Shown: positions 1 to 6,521 of the stretch, one piece after another
Layout of the letters: each line of letters opens with the position of its first letter
How positions within the stretch are numbered: the stretch's first letter is position 1
Source: Methanobacteriota archaeon
GTDB taxonomy: Archaea; Micrarchaeota; Micrarchaeia; Anstonellales; J096
Direction: 5' to 3'
NCBI GenBank assembly: GCA_003694965.1
Contig: RFJG01000009.1
Coordinates: forward strand, 1-12,830
DNA length: 12,830 bases
Notes under the pieces: generated by a model
The model's database searches: none
Told to the model about the DNA's origin: nothing
What the model saw: only the letters and a program-made list of their open reading frames with translations
Made by a program: the position numbers and the translations under genes

Positions 1-1272
1 AGGTATATTTATGCCCTCCTCACCTATTGAGGTTGAGACAAGAATATCATAATAACCCTCTCTAAACTTAGACAGCGTTTCTTCTTGCTTCTTCTTGCCG
101 TAGCCCTTTCTCTTCCCAATGAAAAGAGCTGCATTCCTGCCAATTTCATTTATTCTTTCTATGAGCCTCTCAGCCTGCCACACATAATTGACAAAGACAA
201 TTGCCTTACCGCTGTGCTCTAATAAGTAATTGAGCAAGGCCTCTATCTTAGGGTGGTCCATAGAATGCTCCTTCATATCATTAGCCATATCAATGACCTC
301 CCCAAACAACTTATTCCTTTTCAGCATCTTTATTGTTGAGGTATTATTTTTCATAAGGCCTTCTAGATAATTGAGCATGTAGGAGATGCTCTGCGTTTCA
401 GCAAGCTCCTTTGCCCTAGCCATAAAAAAGGCTGCCCAATAATAGCGCCTTATTATAGCTCCTTCTTTGCCATCTACTCCCTCCAACATTTTACCGAGTT
501 TTATGAATTCACTCTTGGTCTTAGGCTCCCAAAAGCCGCATTCAACTAAATAAGTGGTGTATGACCTCAATAAAGCATTTATCTTATTTATGATGTCCAT
601 AAAATCCTGTGGCATCCCTATCCAATGTATGTGCATCCCCCTCGGAGACAAGTATAACATCACATCGTCATAACTCCTAACCTCCACGTGTTTAAGGTTT
701 AAATTTAGCATAACCTCCATAGCAGCCTTCTTGCTATTTCCCGGAGAAGCTGTTAAGCCAACTACTCTGCCACTGTCTCCATAGAGTTTTGCCAACTGCA
801 CATAAGCGTATGAACCCCTGGCTCTATGGGCCTCATCAAATACTATAAGGGGAAAGGAATTAATGTTGGCAATGGAAATGTCATTGAGAATTGTCTCGGG
901 AGTTGCGAAAACAAAGTTAGCAGAATATAATTCCTTGCTCCTGTTTGTAGAACCTGTTGCAATAGCATATGGTAAGTTGCTCTTGGCAAAATCCCTAGCG
1001 TGTTGCTCAACTAAGGGGACAGTTGGGGCAAGCATAAGAGCCCTCCCATAATGGGCCATAAGATAGAAGGCTATAAGTGTCTTGCCCGCAGCTGTTGGAA
1101 GGACTACGAGGGTGTTAGCTCTCAATGCCTTGTTTGCTATATCTTTTTGATATCGCCTCATGCTATGGAATCCCTCTATTCTTCGGAATTCTTTCTTGGA
1201 GCAATGTTGCGACCTTCCAGAAGGAGCAGTATAAAAATCAAAAGAAAGTTGCATATCTTTTTGTTGTTGCAT
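1..1272 (-). CDS. hef: Hef/FANCM-like DEAH-box helicase, partial (C-terminus beyond left edge)
   Basis: This is the N-terminal 424 residues of a superfamily 2 helicase; the frame is open to base 1. Visible motifs are Walker A PTAAGKT (residues 59-65), motif Ia LAPTVPLVEQ (81-90), DEAH (146-149), motif III LTASPG (173-178), a helical insert at about 210-340, and the second RecA lobe with AIVFVNYVWQAERL (357-370) and a motif V-like STSIGEEGINIP at the edge. This order and the TASPG motif fit archaeal Hef, the FANCM relative that remodels stalled replication forks and often carries a C-terminal XPF-type nuclease. That nuclease part would lie outside the window, so its presence is unknown. The ATG at 1272 is the first in the frame after an upstream stop, and a TTTAAA box lies about 30 bases before it. 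The neighbouring plus-strand gene is divergent. Confidence 0.9.
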   Translation of the reverse strand, partial: MQQQKDMQLSFDFYTAPSGRSQHCSKKEFRRIEGFHSMRRYQKDIANKALRANTLVVLPTAAGKTLIAFYLMAHYGRALMLAPTVPLVEQHARDFAKSNLPYAIATGSTNRSKELYSANFVFATPETILNDISIANINSFPLIVFDEAHRARGSYAYVQLAKLYGDSGRVVGLTASPGNSKKAAMEVMLNLNLKHVEVRSYDDVMLYLSPRGMHIHWIGMPQDFMDIINKINALLRSYTTYLVECGFWEPKTKSEFIKLGKMLEGVDGKEGAIIRRYYWAAFFMARAKELAETQSISYMLNYLEGLMKNNTSTIKMLKRNKLFGEVIDMANDMKEHSMDHPKIEALLNYLLEHSGKAIVFVNYVWQAERLIERINEIGRNAALFIGKRKGYGKKKQEETLSKFREGYYDILVSTSIGEEGINIP

Positions 1273-1300
1273 TAATTGTCTTCGTTTTCCCCTGTCTATG

Positions 1301-1306
1301 TTTAAA
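1301..1306 (-). promoter_or_regulatory. TATA-like box for the helicase gene
   Basis: TTTAAA, centred about 31 bases before the helicase ATG, would give a leader of only a few bases. No Shine-Dalgarno sequence is seen before the ATG. This is a pattern-based inference. Confidence 0.45.
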
Positions 1307-1355
1307 GGCACGCCTATATTATATAACACAATAAATAAAAATGAGGCTGGATTAG

Positions 1356-1363
1356 ATTTATAT
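1356..1363 (+). promoter_or_regulatory. TATA box for the 1388 gene
   Basis: The AT-rich sequence ATTTATAT is centred about 28 bases before the ATG at 1388. This spacing fits leaderless transcription and argues against the longer frame that opens at an upstream ATG at 1298, because that ATG lies upstream of this box. Confidence 0.55.
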
Positions 1364-1387
1364 GGTAAAAAAAGCAACTATGGGGTT

Positions 1388-2011
1388 ATGGGCAGGATAA
1401 TAAAATTTCCTGGAAATGGAATTAGAAAGGCAGGAGAGGAAAAGAAAAAACCTAAGGCTAAGAAGTCCTTCCAAAAAATGGATATGGAAGAGTTAATCGT
1501 AGCAGAGCTCAAGAAAAACAAAAAAGAACTTATATGGGAGTTTTTAGGAGAGGAAAGTGGAAAGATTATTATTGCTGATAGCAGTTCTTTTGAGCGCTTT
1601 GTACTCAATTGGCTCATAAATAAATTCAAGGAGGTTAGGGGAAGGTTCAAGAGCTATGTTTACATAAGTAGGATGCTTTCAAGGTTTGGGGAGATAAACT
1701 ACAATTATGTAGTGGATATGTTGGAAGAATTAGAAGTAAAAGGAGTAAATAGGAGAAGCTATGCGAGGATAGGAGATACCTGCTTCGTTATGACGAGCCT
1801 CTTCCCAGAATGGATAGAGAGAAGAGGCTCTGAAATGAAAAGAGAAGACTATGGGGAATTAGGCAGCATCTTCTATATGAAAGAGTACGGGAACCGAAGA
1901 GCAAAGGCAGAGCTTTTTGTGGACCTTGCGAAACGTTTTATGGAGTACTCCGACGCTGTGTTGGAAGCAAGGAATACTATTTCTTCAGAAAGACTACTCA
2001 TAACGTTGTGA
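1388..2011 (+). CDS. Conserved-looking hypothetical protein, 207 aa
   Basis: I cannot assign a function. The frame is open from an ATG at 1298, but the ATG at 1388 is preferred because a TATA-like box lies about 28 bases before it. The protein begins MGRIIKFPG, has a lysine-rich stretch (about residues 14-27), then mixed helical sequence without membrane segments or a signal peptide. The C-terminal half contains the string IGDTCFVMTSLFPEWIERRG followed by YGELGSIFYMKEYG. From memory this resembles a widespread, uncharacterised bacterial family with a GD...LF...GLFPE...RR...YY..G signature; that is an impression, not a search result. The gene is divergent from the helicase and is followed by a T-tract that overlaps the promoter region of the next gene. 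Confidence 0.75.
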   Translation: MGRIIKFPGNGIRKAGEEKKKPKAKKSFQKMDMEELIVAELKKNKKELIWEFLGEESGKIIIADSSSFERFVLNWLINKFKEVRGRFKSYVYISRMLSRFGEINYNYVVDMLEELEVKGVNRRSYARIGDTCFVMTSLFPEWIERRGSEMKREDYGELGSIFYMKEYGNRRAKAELFVDLAKRFMEYSDAVLEARNTISSERLLITL

Positions 2012-2015
2012 GAGC

Positions 2016-2022
2016 TTTATAA
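2016..2022 (+). promoter_or_regulatory. TATA box for malic enzyme
   Basis: TTTATAA is centred about 27 bases before the ATG at 2046, consistent with a leaderless transcript. Confidence 0.6.
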
Positions 2023-2023
2023 G

Positions 2024-2030
2024 TTTTTTT
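2024..2030 (+). terminator. T-tract, possible terminator of the 1388 gene
   Basis: Seven T residues lie 13 bases after the stop codon of the upstream gene. Archaeal RNA polymerase commonly terminates at T-tracts without a hairpin. The tract lies inside the promoter region of the next gene, so it could equally be part of that promoter. Confidence 0.35.
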
Positions 2031-2045
2031 AACATAAAGGCCCTA

Positions 2046-3281
2046 ATGGAAGGAACCTCAGAAGAAAGACAGGAAAAACTCAACGCTATTGAACTCCATA
2101 AGAAGTATGAAGGAAAGATAGAGGTTAAGCCCAAGATAAAGTTGGACACAAAAGAAGCTCTTAGCTGGGCATACACGCCAGGAGTAGCAGAGGTAAGTCT
2201 GGCAATAGCGAAGGACAAGGAACTTGCTTACAAGACAACTTGGAAGGGAAACAGCGTCGCTGTATTAAGCGATGGGAGCAGGGTGTTGGGTCTCGGCAAC
2301 ATAGGGGCAGAGGCTGGAATGCCAGTTATGGAAGGAAAAGCTGCTCTATTCAAGGAATTTGGAGACATAAATGCCATCCCATTGTGTGTTGATGCACACA
2401 CTGTAGAAGAACTGGAAGCTGTAGCCAGAGCAGTAGCGTCTAACTTTGGCGGGATCAACTTAGAAGATATACAGACAAGAGTAGTCCTTGAATTATTTGA
2501 TAGGCTCAATGGAACTCTTGACATACCCGTGTTGCACGACGACAGGCACGGAACGGGAGTAGTAGCATTAGGAGCTCTCATAAACGCCCTCAAGCTTGCA
2601 GGAAAAGACAAGAGCATCAAGACAGTCATCATAGGTGCTGGCTCTGCCTCAATAGGCATAACAGAGCTACTCTACGACTATGGTATAAGGAACCTCCATA
2701 TATATGACTCAAAAGGAGAGATAACGCAAGAAAGAGTGGATGTCAAGAACAACTATAAGAAAGTCCTACTAAAATATGCGAGCAAGGAAGAGGGAGTTGC
2801 CATAGAGAAGGCTATGGAGGGAGCAGATGTTGTAATCTCTGCGAGCAGGCCTGGAGCAATAAAGGAAGAGTGGCTTAAGAAAATGGCAGACAACGCAATA
2901 ATTTTTACTCTCGCAAATCCTCAACCAGAAATCCCATACGATATTAGTAGGAAGTATGCAGAGCTGGTAGCCACAGGGAGGAGCGACAAACCAAACCAAG
3001 TCAACAATGTCCTAGTTTTCCCGGGTATATTCAGAGGGATGTTGGATGTCCGCCTCACAAAAGTTGAGAACTCCATACTCATAGCTGCGGCTGAAGCACT
3101 AGCCAATACAATAGAACCAACAAAGGAACAGTTCATAGCGAGCCCGTTCAATAGAGCAGTTCCTTGCAACATAGCAAGAGCAGTAGCGATGAAAGCAGTT
3201 GATGAAGGCCTAGTTAAGAACTCTGCCATAAGCAAAGAAGAGATAGAGGAGTTGCTCCAAAAAAGAGTATGTAAGATATGA
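2046..3281 (+). CDS. Malic enzyme (malate dehydrogenase, oxaloacetate-decarboxylating)
   Basis: This 411-residue protein oxidatively decarboxylates malate to pyruvate and CO2 with reduction of NAD(P)+. It shows the full family signature: YTPGVAEV (43-50), SDGSRVLGLGNIG (75-87), the catalytic-lysine region MEGKAALFKEFGD (95-107), NLEDI (138-142), HDDRHGTG (164-171, where many homologues have HDDQHGTA), the nucleotide-binding loop GAGSASIG (197-204), TLANPQPEI and VFPGIFRG. Length fits the short prokaryotic form without a phosphotransacetylase tail. The ATG at 2046 is supported by a TATA box 27 bases upstream. A D-2-hydroxyacid dehydrogenase follows after 49 bases, suggesting joint pyruvate metabolism. 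Cofactor preference cannot be settled by reading. Confidence 0.95.
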   Translation: MEGTSEERQEKLNAIELHKKYEGKIEVKPKIKLDTKEALSWAYTPGVAEVSLAIAKDKELAYKTTWKGNSVAVLSDGSRVLGLGNIGAEAGMPVMEGKAALFKEFGDINAIPLCVDAHTVEELEAVARAVASNFGGINLEDIQTRVVLELFDRLNGTLDIPVLHDDRHGTGVVALGALINALKLAGKDKSIKTVIIGAGSASIGITELLYDYGIRNLHIYDSKGEITQERVDVKNNYKKVLLKYASKEEGVAIEKAMEGADVVISASRPGAIKEEWLKKMADNAIIFTLANPQPEIPYDISRKYAELVATGRSDKPNQVNNVLVFPGIFRGMLDVRLTKVENSILIAAAEALANTIEPTKEQFIASPFNRAVPCNIARAVAMKAVDEGLVKNSAISKEEIEELLQKRVCKI

Positions 3282-3302
3282 GTTGGCGTTGATTGCTAAG
3301 GC

Positions 3303-3309
3303 TTTTAAA
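3303..3309 (+). promoter_or_regulatory. TATA box for the hydroxyacid dehydrogenase
   Basis: TTTTAAA is centred 25 bases before the ATG at 3331, with no ribosome-binding site in between. It supports the ATG at 3331 over a TTG start at 3283. Confidence 0.55.
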
Positions 3310-3330
3310 GACAAAGAGCTATTCCCTAGC

Positions 3331-4332
3331 ATGGCAGATTGGAATAAAGCCGCTTTTTTCAGCGTTGATGAGAAAGAGGAAGAGAGAGCTAAAAAGGAAC
3401 TGCCAGGAGCCTATGTGAGCAGGGAAAAGTTAGACGAATATAACGGAGAAGGAGGATATGATTTTGAAGTGTTGTGTGTAGGTTATTCTTCCAAGGCAGG
3501 AAAGGAGGAGCTGTCTAAGTTTAGCTCATTGAGAGCAATTGTGTGCATATCAACTGGCTACGATAATGTGGATGAAGAGTATTGCAAGAAGAACAACATA
3601 GCCGTCTACAATATGCCCTACTATGGCACTGATGCAGTAGCAGAGTTTACACTGTTGCTTATGATGAGCACAATGAGGAAGCTCAACAAAGTCCTCAAAG
3701 ATATGGAGAGCTCCCTGGAAATAGATCACGACGAATTGAGGGGAAGGGAACTTGGCAGGAAGACAGTAGGCATAATAGGGACTGGAAGGATAGGAAAGAG
3801 GGTTATAGAGTTGCTCCAACCTTTTGACGTCAACATACTTGCTTACAGCAGAACAGAGAAAGAAGAACTAGTTAGGGAATATGGAGTATCCTATGTGGAA
3901 TTGGATGAACTACTCTCTAAATCAGATGTCATAAGCATACACGTGCCACTTACCAATGAGACAAGGCATATGATAGATGAGAGGGCAGTGTCCATTATGA
4001 AAGATGGTGCTATCCTCGTAAATACGTCAAGAGGTGCGATAGTTGATAGTGAGGCAATAGCAAAAAACATAGATAAGCTCTATGTTGCACTTGATGTAAT
4101 AGAAGGAGAGGCACTATGCATGAATGAGCTAGACCTCCTCAAAGGAAAATGTAGCGTTGACGTTATAAAGGGGGCTTTCCTGGAAAAAATACTCATAAAG
4201 CACGACAACGCCATAATTACGCCTCATGTAGCATACGATACAGAAGAAGCACTTGAGAGGAGGATGGAAAATGTCATAAAAACAGTATCATTTATATTGG
4301 ATGGCAGGGAATGCGATAATAGGGTGTATTAG
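3331..4332 (+). CDS. D-2-hydroxyacid dehydrogenase (D-lactate dehydrogenase or glyoxylate reductase type)
   Basis: This 333-residue enzyme should interconvert a 2-oxoacid and a D-2-hydroxyacid. The Rossmann loop GIIGTGRIGK is at 147-156, with the catalytic Arg in NTSRGAIVD (R234), Glu in LDVIEGE (E258 or E260) and His in ITPHVAYDT (H299). STGYDNVD (74-81) and YGTDAVAEF (98-106) match the substrate-binding domain. The end of beta strand 2 reads AYSRT (171-175) rather than an acidic residue, which in this family often goes with NADP(H). The overall pattern, including the stretch ahead of ITPH, resembles lactate dehydrogenase-like proteins of small-genome microbes, but the substrate is unproven. 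The frame also opens at a TTG (3283); the ATG at 3331 fits the TATA box and the family's usual N-terminus. The next gene starts directly after the stop. Confidence 0.9.
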   Translation: MADWNKAAFFSVDEKEEERAKKELPGAYVSREKLDEYNGEGGYDFEVLCVGYSSKAGKEELSKFSSLRAIVCISTGYDNVDEEYCKKNNIAVYNMPYYGTDAVAEFTLLLMMSTMRKLNKVLKDMESSLEIDHDELRGRELGRKTVGIIGTGRIGKRVIELLQPFDVNILAYSRTEKEELVREYGVSYVELDELLSKSDVISIHVPLTNETRHMIDERAVSIMKDGAILVNTSRGAIVDSEAIAKNIDKLYVALDVIEGEALCMNELDLLKGKCSVDVIKGAFLEKILIKHDNAIITPHVAYDTEEALERRMENVIKTVSFILDGRECDNRVY

Positions 4333-5118
4333 ATGGAAGAGAAGGTTGTTATGGTTATCCTTGTGTTTTCTCTCGTGGCGCTCGTAGGCTCTCTCTACAT
4401 AGCAGGCCTCGCTAACGAAAGGAGCATTATCATAAATAGCAGCTCCGACAGCAACTACGGAATATCAACAATAGCAGAGGCATCTGACAGCGTCAAACCA
4501 GACATCGCAACAATCTCCATAACAGTTGAGAGCAGGGAGAAAACAGCATCAGCAGCTAGTAGCGTCAATGGAGAGAAAGTTGCCAAGATATTGGAGAAAC
4601 TCAAGAAACTCTCCATAAATGAGGAGGATATAAAGACGGAATCCCTCTCCCTATATGAAGACTACCACTATGTCTATGGAGACTGCCCTAACAGCACGAC
4701 AGAGTTCCCTCCTTACCAATGCAAGAACAAGAGCAAGGTAATAGATGCCTATGTTGCTACGCAACAACTATCAATAAAGGTCAGAGATGTTGAGAAGAGC
4801 GGCGATGTAGTGGATGTCCTCTCTACAAGTTCCTCCATCAACAACATAGGTTTTAGTCTAAGTGATGCCAAGAGGGCAAGCATTGAAAAGGAGCTGTTGG
4901 AAAAAGCTGCGAAGGAAGCCAGGGAAAGAGCTGAGAGCATAGCAAAAGGTATGGGAGTGTCTCTCGGCGACCTTATCAAAGCTAGCTCTTCAACAACACA
5001 GTATTATCCCCAAAACAGGTATTATGCTCTTGAGAATACTGGAAGTAGTGGTTCAACAGTAAGTCCTGGAGAGTTGAAAGTAAGCGTAAGTGTCTCGTCA
5101 TCTTACGCTATTAGATGA
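4333..5118 (+). CDS. SIMPL (DUF541) domain protein with N-terminal membrane anchor
   Basis: This 261-residue protein has one hydrophobic segment near the N-terminus (about residues 5-26), then a SIMPL/DUF541 domain. Supporting features are the opening GISTIAEASDSVKPDIATISITVESREKTA (read in two parts: GISTIAEAS, then VKPDIATISITVE), the DIKTESLSLYEDY region, the VATQQLSIKVRD strand, the helix AAKEARERAESIAKGMGVSLGD and the final strand ELKVSVSVSSSYAI. It probably faces outward. The biochemical role of SIMPL proteins is poorly known; some bacterial members are linked to stress. The ATG directly follows the stop codon of the dehydrogenase, so the two are likely co-transcribed. Its last 8 bases overlap the end of the convergent nuclease gene. 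Confidence 0.9.
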   Translation: MEEKVVMVILVFSLVALVGSLYIAGLANERSIIINSSSDSNYGISTIAEASDSVKPDIATISITVESREKTASAASSVNGEKVAKILEKLKKLSINEEDIKTESLSLYEDYHYVYGDCPNSTTEFPPYQCKNKSKVIDAYVATQQLSIKVRDVEKSGDVVDVLSTSSSINNIGFSLSDAKRASIEKELLEKAAKEARERAESIAKGMGVSLGDLIKASSSTTQYYPQNRYYALENTGSSGSTVSPGELKVSVSVSSSYAIR

Positions 5119-5779
5119 CAGCATCAACCTTGGCGCGCCACGAGCAATAGGGGCAATCAGCAGAGGGTTCTGGCATGGAGTGGCTTAGCACATCCAATGC
5201 CCTGTTAAGTAGTCTCTCCACATTAGATATGTCAAGAGAGACCTTGACAAGGTCGTGGTGGAAGACAAAATCGCCGTTCTCTTGGACAGCTTTGGGATGG
5301 TAGAATAACAAGTAAGCATAGTTCGCAGTCCTATAACCTAGACGGCTCAACAAGAAGGCATATATCTCAAGCTGCTGACTGTAATAAGAGGCAGTAGTGT
5401 CTTTTATAGGATAGCCCCTTGTCTTGTAGTCAAGGACGACGTGAAGGCCATTAATTAGTAGTAGGTTGTCTATGGCGCCCATAAGTGTGTTGCCATTGCC
5501 GTCTTTCCACCTTAAGCCTTTCCAAGGGTTCCTCCACTCCTCCAAGAGCTCCATATTGCCAAAAAGCTCTGCCTTGCCATCCAACTCAGCAAGCTCTGGC
5601 GGGAGTCCTCCTTTCCTGGCATAGCTATCAAAATGCTTCTTGAGGAGAGAGTCCATCCCAGAAGGCAGCGAAGGGAATATGGAGGCAGGCCTCTTTATAC
5701 CCTTGTTGAAATGGAGGTAGAAACACCTCTCGCACTCATCCAAAAGAGAGAGCGTTGATGGTGAAAAAACATAACCCAT
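5111..5779 (-). CDS. PD-(D/E)XK nuclease, Cas4/RecB-like, stand-alone
   Basis: This 222-residue protein shows the RecB-family nuclease core: a possible early His (H50), GAID (101-104, acidic D104), VVLDYKT (114-120, D117 and K119) and the helix motif QQLEIYAFLL (135-144). Paired cysteines flank the core, C16/C19 (ECERC) and C209/C212 (CPYC), resembling the Fe-S cluster cysteines of Cas4 and AddB-type nucleases, although the usual Cas4 pattern is one plus three. It likely processes DNA ends. No cas1, cas2 or CRISPR array is nearby, so a repair role is more likely than adaptation. The ATG at 5779 has an AT-rich TATA-like box about 26 bases upstream. Confidence 0.85.
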   Translation of the reverse strand: MGYVFSPSTLSLLDECERCFYLHFNKGIKRPASIFPSLPSGMDSLLKKHFDSYARKGGLPPELAELDGKAELFGNMELLEEWRNPWKGLRWKDGNGNTLMGAIDNLLLINGLHVVLDYKTRGYPIKDTTASYYSQQLEIYAFLLSRLGYRTANYAYLLFYHPKAVQENGDFVFHHDLVKVSLDISNVERLLNRALDVLSHSMPEPSADCPYCSWRAKVDAVI

Positions 5780-5800
5780 AGAGTAGTAGGGCTGCGAAGG

Positions 5801-5810
5801 TTTTTATTGA
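5801..5810 (-). promoter_or_regulatory. TATA-like box for the nuclease gene
   Basis: TCAATAAAAA on the minus strand is centred about 26 bases before the nuclease ATG. It lies in the 34-base gap after the lipoprotein gene, so the nuclease may have its own leaderless transcript. Confidence 0.45.
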
Positions 5811-5813
5811 TAG

Positions 5814-6203
5814 CTACTGCTTAACGAGTATTTTCCACGAACCGTTGCTCCTCACAACAAAATAATAGGGGCCAGGAACACCTATTGAGACGTTGCTCTT
5901 AATTGAGTGAACTCCCACATCATAATTCTTGTTGCTTATTACTGCAATTGTCCCATCACCATCGCCTGGCTTGCCATCCTTGTTGACATCTCTATGCATC
6001 TCAACAAATAGGAGAGATGGAGAACTTGTATTGTAAGTTAGTTCAACTGTTGCGTTGCCCTTGAGTAGAGGATATGGGCCTACATAGGAAGAGTTGTAAG
6101 TTCCTGAGAACATGGCAACATCTACTGGAGGATTATTACTGCTGAGGCAACCAAAAAGCAATAGAACCATAGCAGATAATGCTAGAGGCAACTTGCCTCT
6201 CAT
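5814..6203 (-). CDS. Small predicted lipoprotein, 129 aa, function unknown
   Basis: The N-terminus has two positively charged residues, a hydrophobic stretch (about 5-18) and a lipobox-like LLFGC ending at Cys19, so the mature protein is probably lipid-anchored on the outside of the cell. The rest is rich in Asn, Ser, Gly and beta-strand-like sequence, with DVNKDGKPGDGDGT (about 72-85), an acidic loop that could bind calcium, and a final strand SWKILVKQ. It resembles a pre-peptidase-like beta-sandwich, but I do not recognise a family. The ATG at 6203 follows a clear TATA box by about 28 bases. Confidence 0.75.
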   Translation of the reverse strand: MRGKLPLALSAMVLLLFGCLSSNNPPVDVAMFSGTYNSSYVGPYPLLKGNATVELTYNTSSPSLLFVEMHRDVNKDGKPGDGDGTIAVISNKNYDVGVHSIKSNVSIGVPGPYYFVVRSNGSWKILVKQ

Positions 6204-6225
6204 AAAAATAGTATATTAGCAAACA

Positions 6226-6235
6226 CTTATAAAAA
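6226..6235 (-). promoter_or_regulatory. TATA box for the lipoprotein gene
   Basis: TTTTTATAAG on the minus strand is centred about 28 bases before the lipoprotein ATG, consistent with leaderless transcription. Confidence 0.6.
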
Positions 6236-6256
6236 TTTGTATAAGGATAGTGCGAA

Positions 6257-6276
6257 TAAAAAAGTAAAAAAAGAAA
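6257..6276 (-). terminator. Double T-tract terminator of the zinc-ribbon gene
   Basis: On the minus strand, runs of seven and six T residues separated by two bases begin about 12 bases after the zinc-ribbon stop codon. This is a typical archaeal oligo-T termination signal, placed just upstream of the lipoprotein promoter. Confidence 0.6.
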
Positions 6277-6287
6277 TGGAAGAGGGA

Positions 6288-6458
6288 TTACTTCTTTGGA
6301 AGGACCCTCCACACAGCTGTGCCGCAATTTGGGCACTTGCCCTTAAGGAACCTCCTGTCGTTGCCCTTAACCTTTTTAGTAACTTCCTCAGCATCCTTTA
6401 TTTCTACCTTGGCCCTGCACTTAACGCAATAGCCCGTTTCCTTTTTCTTGCCAAACAT
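6288..6458 (-). CDS. Small zinc-ribbon protein (DUF5679-like), 56 aa
   Basis: The frame reads MFGKKKETGYCVKCRAK... and ends ...CPNCGTAVWRVLPKK, with two CXXC knuckles (C11/C14 and C42/C45) about 27 residues apart that should bind one zinc ion. The YCVKCRAKVEIKDAEEV start and the CPNCG knuckle match the DUF5679-type short zinc ribbons common in archaea; their role is unknown, possibly nucleic acid binding. The lysine and arginine content supports that. The ATG has a GGGTGA motif just upstream, and a double T-tract follows the stop. The plus-strand frame across this region (6237-6515) is an antisense shadow. Confidence 0.85.
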   Translation of the reverse strand: MFGKKKETGYCVKCRAKVEIKDAEEVTKKVKGNDRRFLKGKCPNCGTAVWRVLPKK

Positions 6459-6462
6459 ATTT

Positions 6463-6468
6463 TCACCC
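6463..6468 (-). promoter_or_regulatory. Shine-Dalgarno-like site of the zinc-ribbon gene
   Basis: GGGTGA ends four bases before the ATG and matches part of the archaeal GGAGGTGAT consensus. It is the clearest ribosome-binding site in the window; most other starts appear leaderless. Confidence 0.5.
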
Positions 6469-6490
6469 TAAAATGGCATTGGGATGGGCT

Positions 6491-6500
6491 CTTTTTAAAG
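6491..6500. promoter_or_regulatory. Symmetrical TATA box, probably shared by divergent genes
   Basis: CTTTTTAAAG reads almost the same on both strands (CTTTAAAAAG on minus). Its centre is 26 bases before the GTG at 6522. On the minus side, a transcript starting 26 bases away would begin near 6470, giving a 12-base leader that contains the GGGTGA motif of the zinc-ribbon gene. Confidence 0.5.
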
Positions 6501-6521
6501 CTTTACAGTGATTAGCTTAAT

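Noticed and set aside
863..1275. Small plus-strand frames over the helicase
   Set aside because: They are antisense to conserved helicase motifs on the minus strand, including Walker A and DEAH.
5111..5779. CRISPR-Cas adaptation module
   Set aside because: Only a Cas4-like nuclease is present; no Cas1, Cas2, effector genes or repeats are in the window.
6237..6515. Plus-strand frame of 92 codons
   Set aside because: It is the antisense of the zinc-ribbon gene with its paired CXXC motifs; the minus frame has a ribosome-binding site and terminator.
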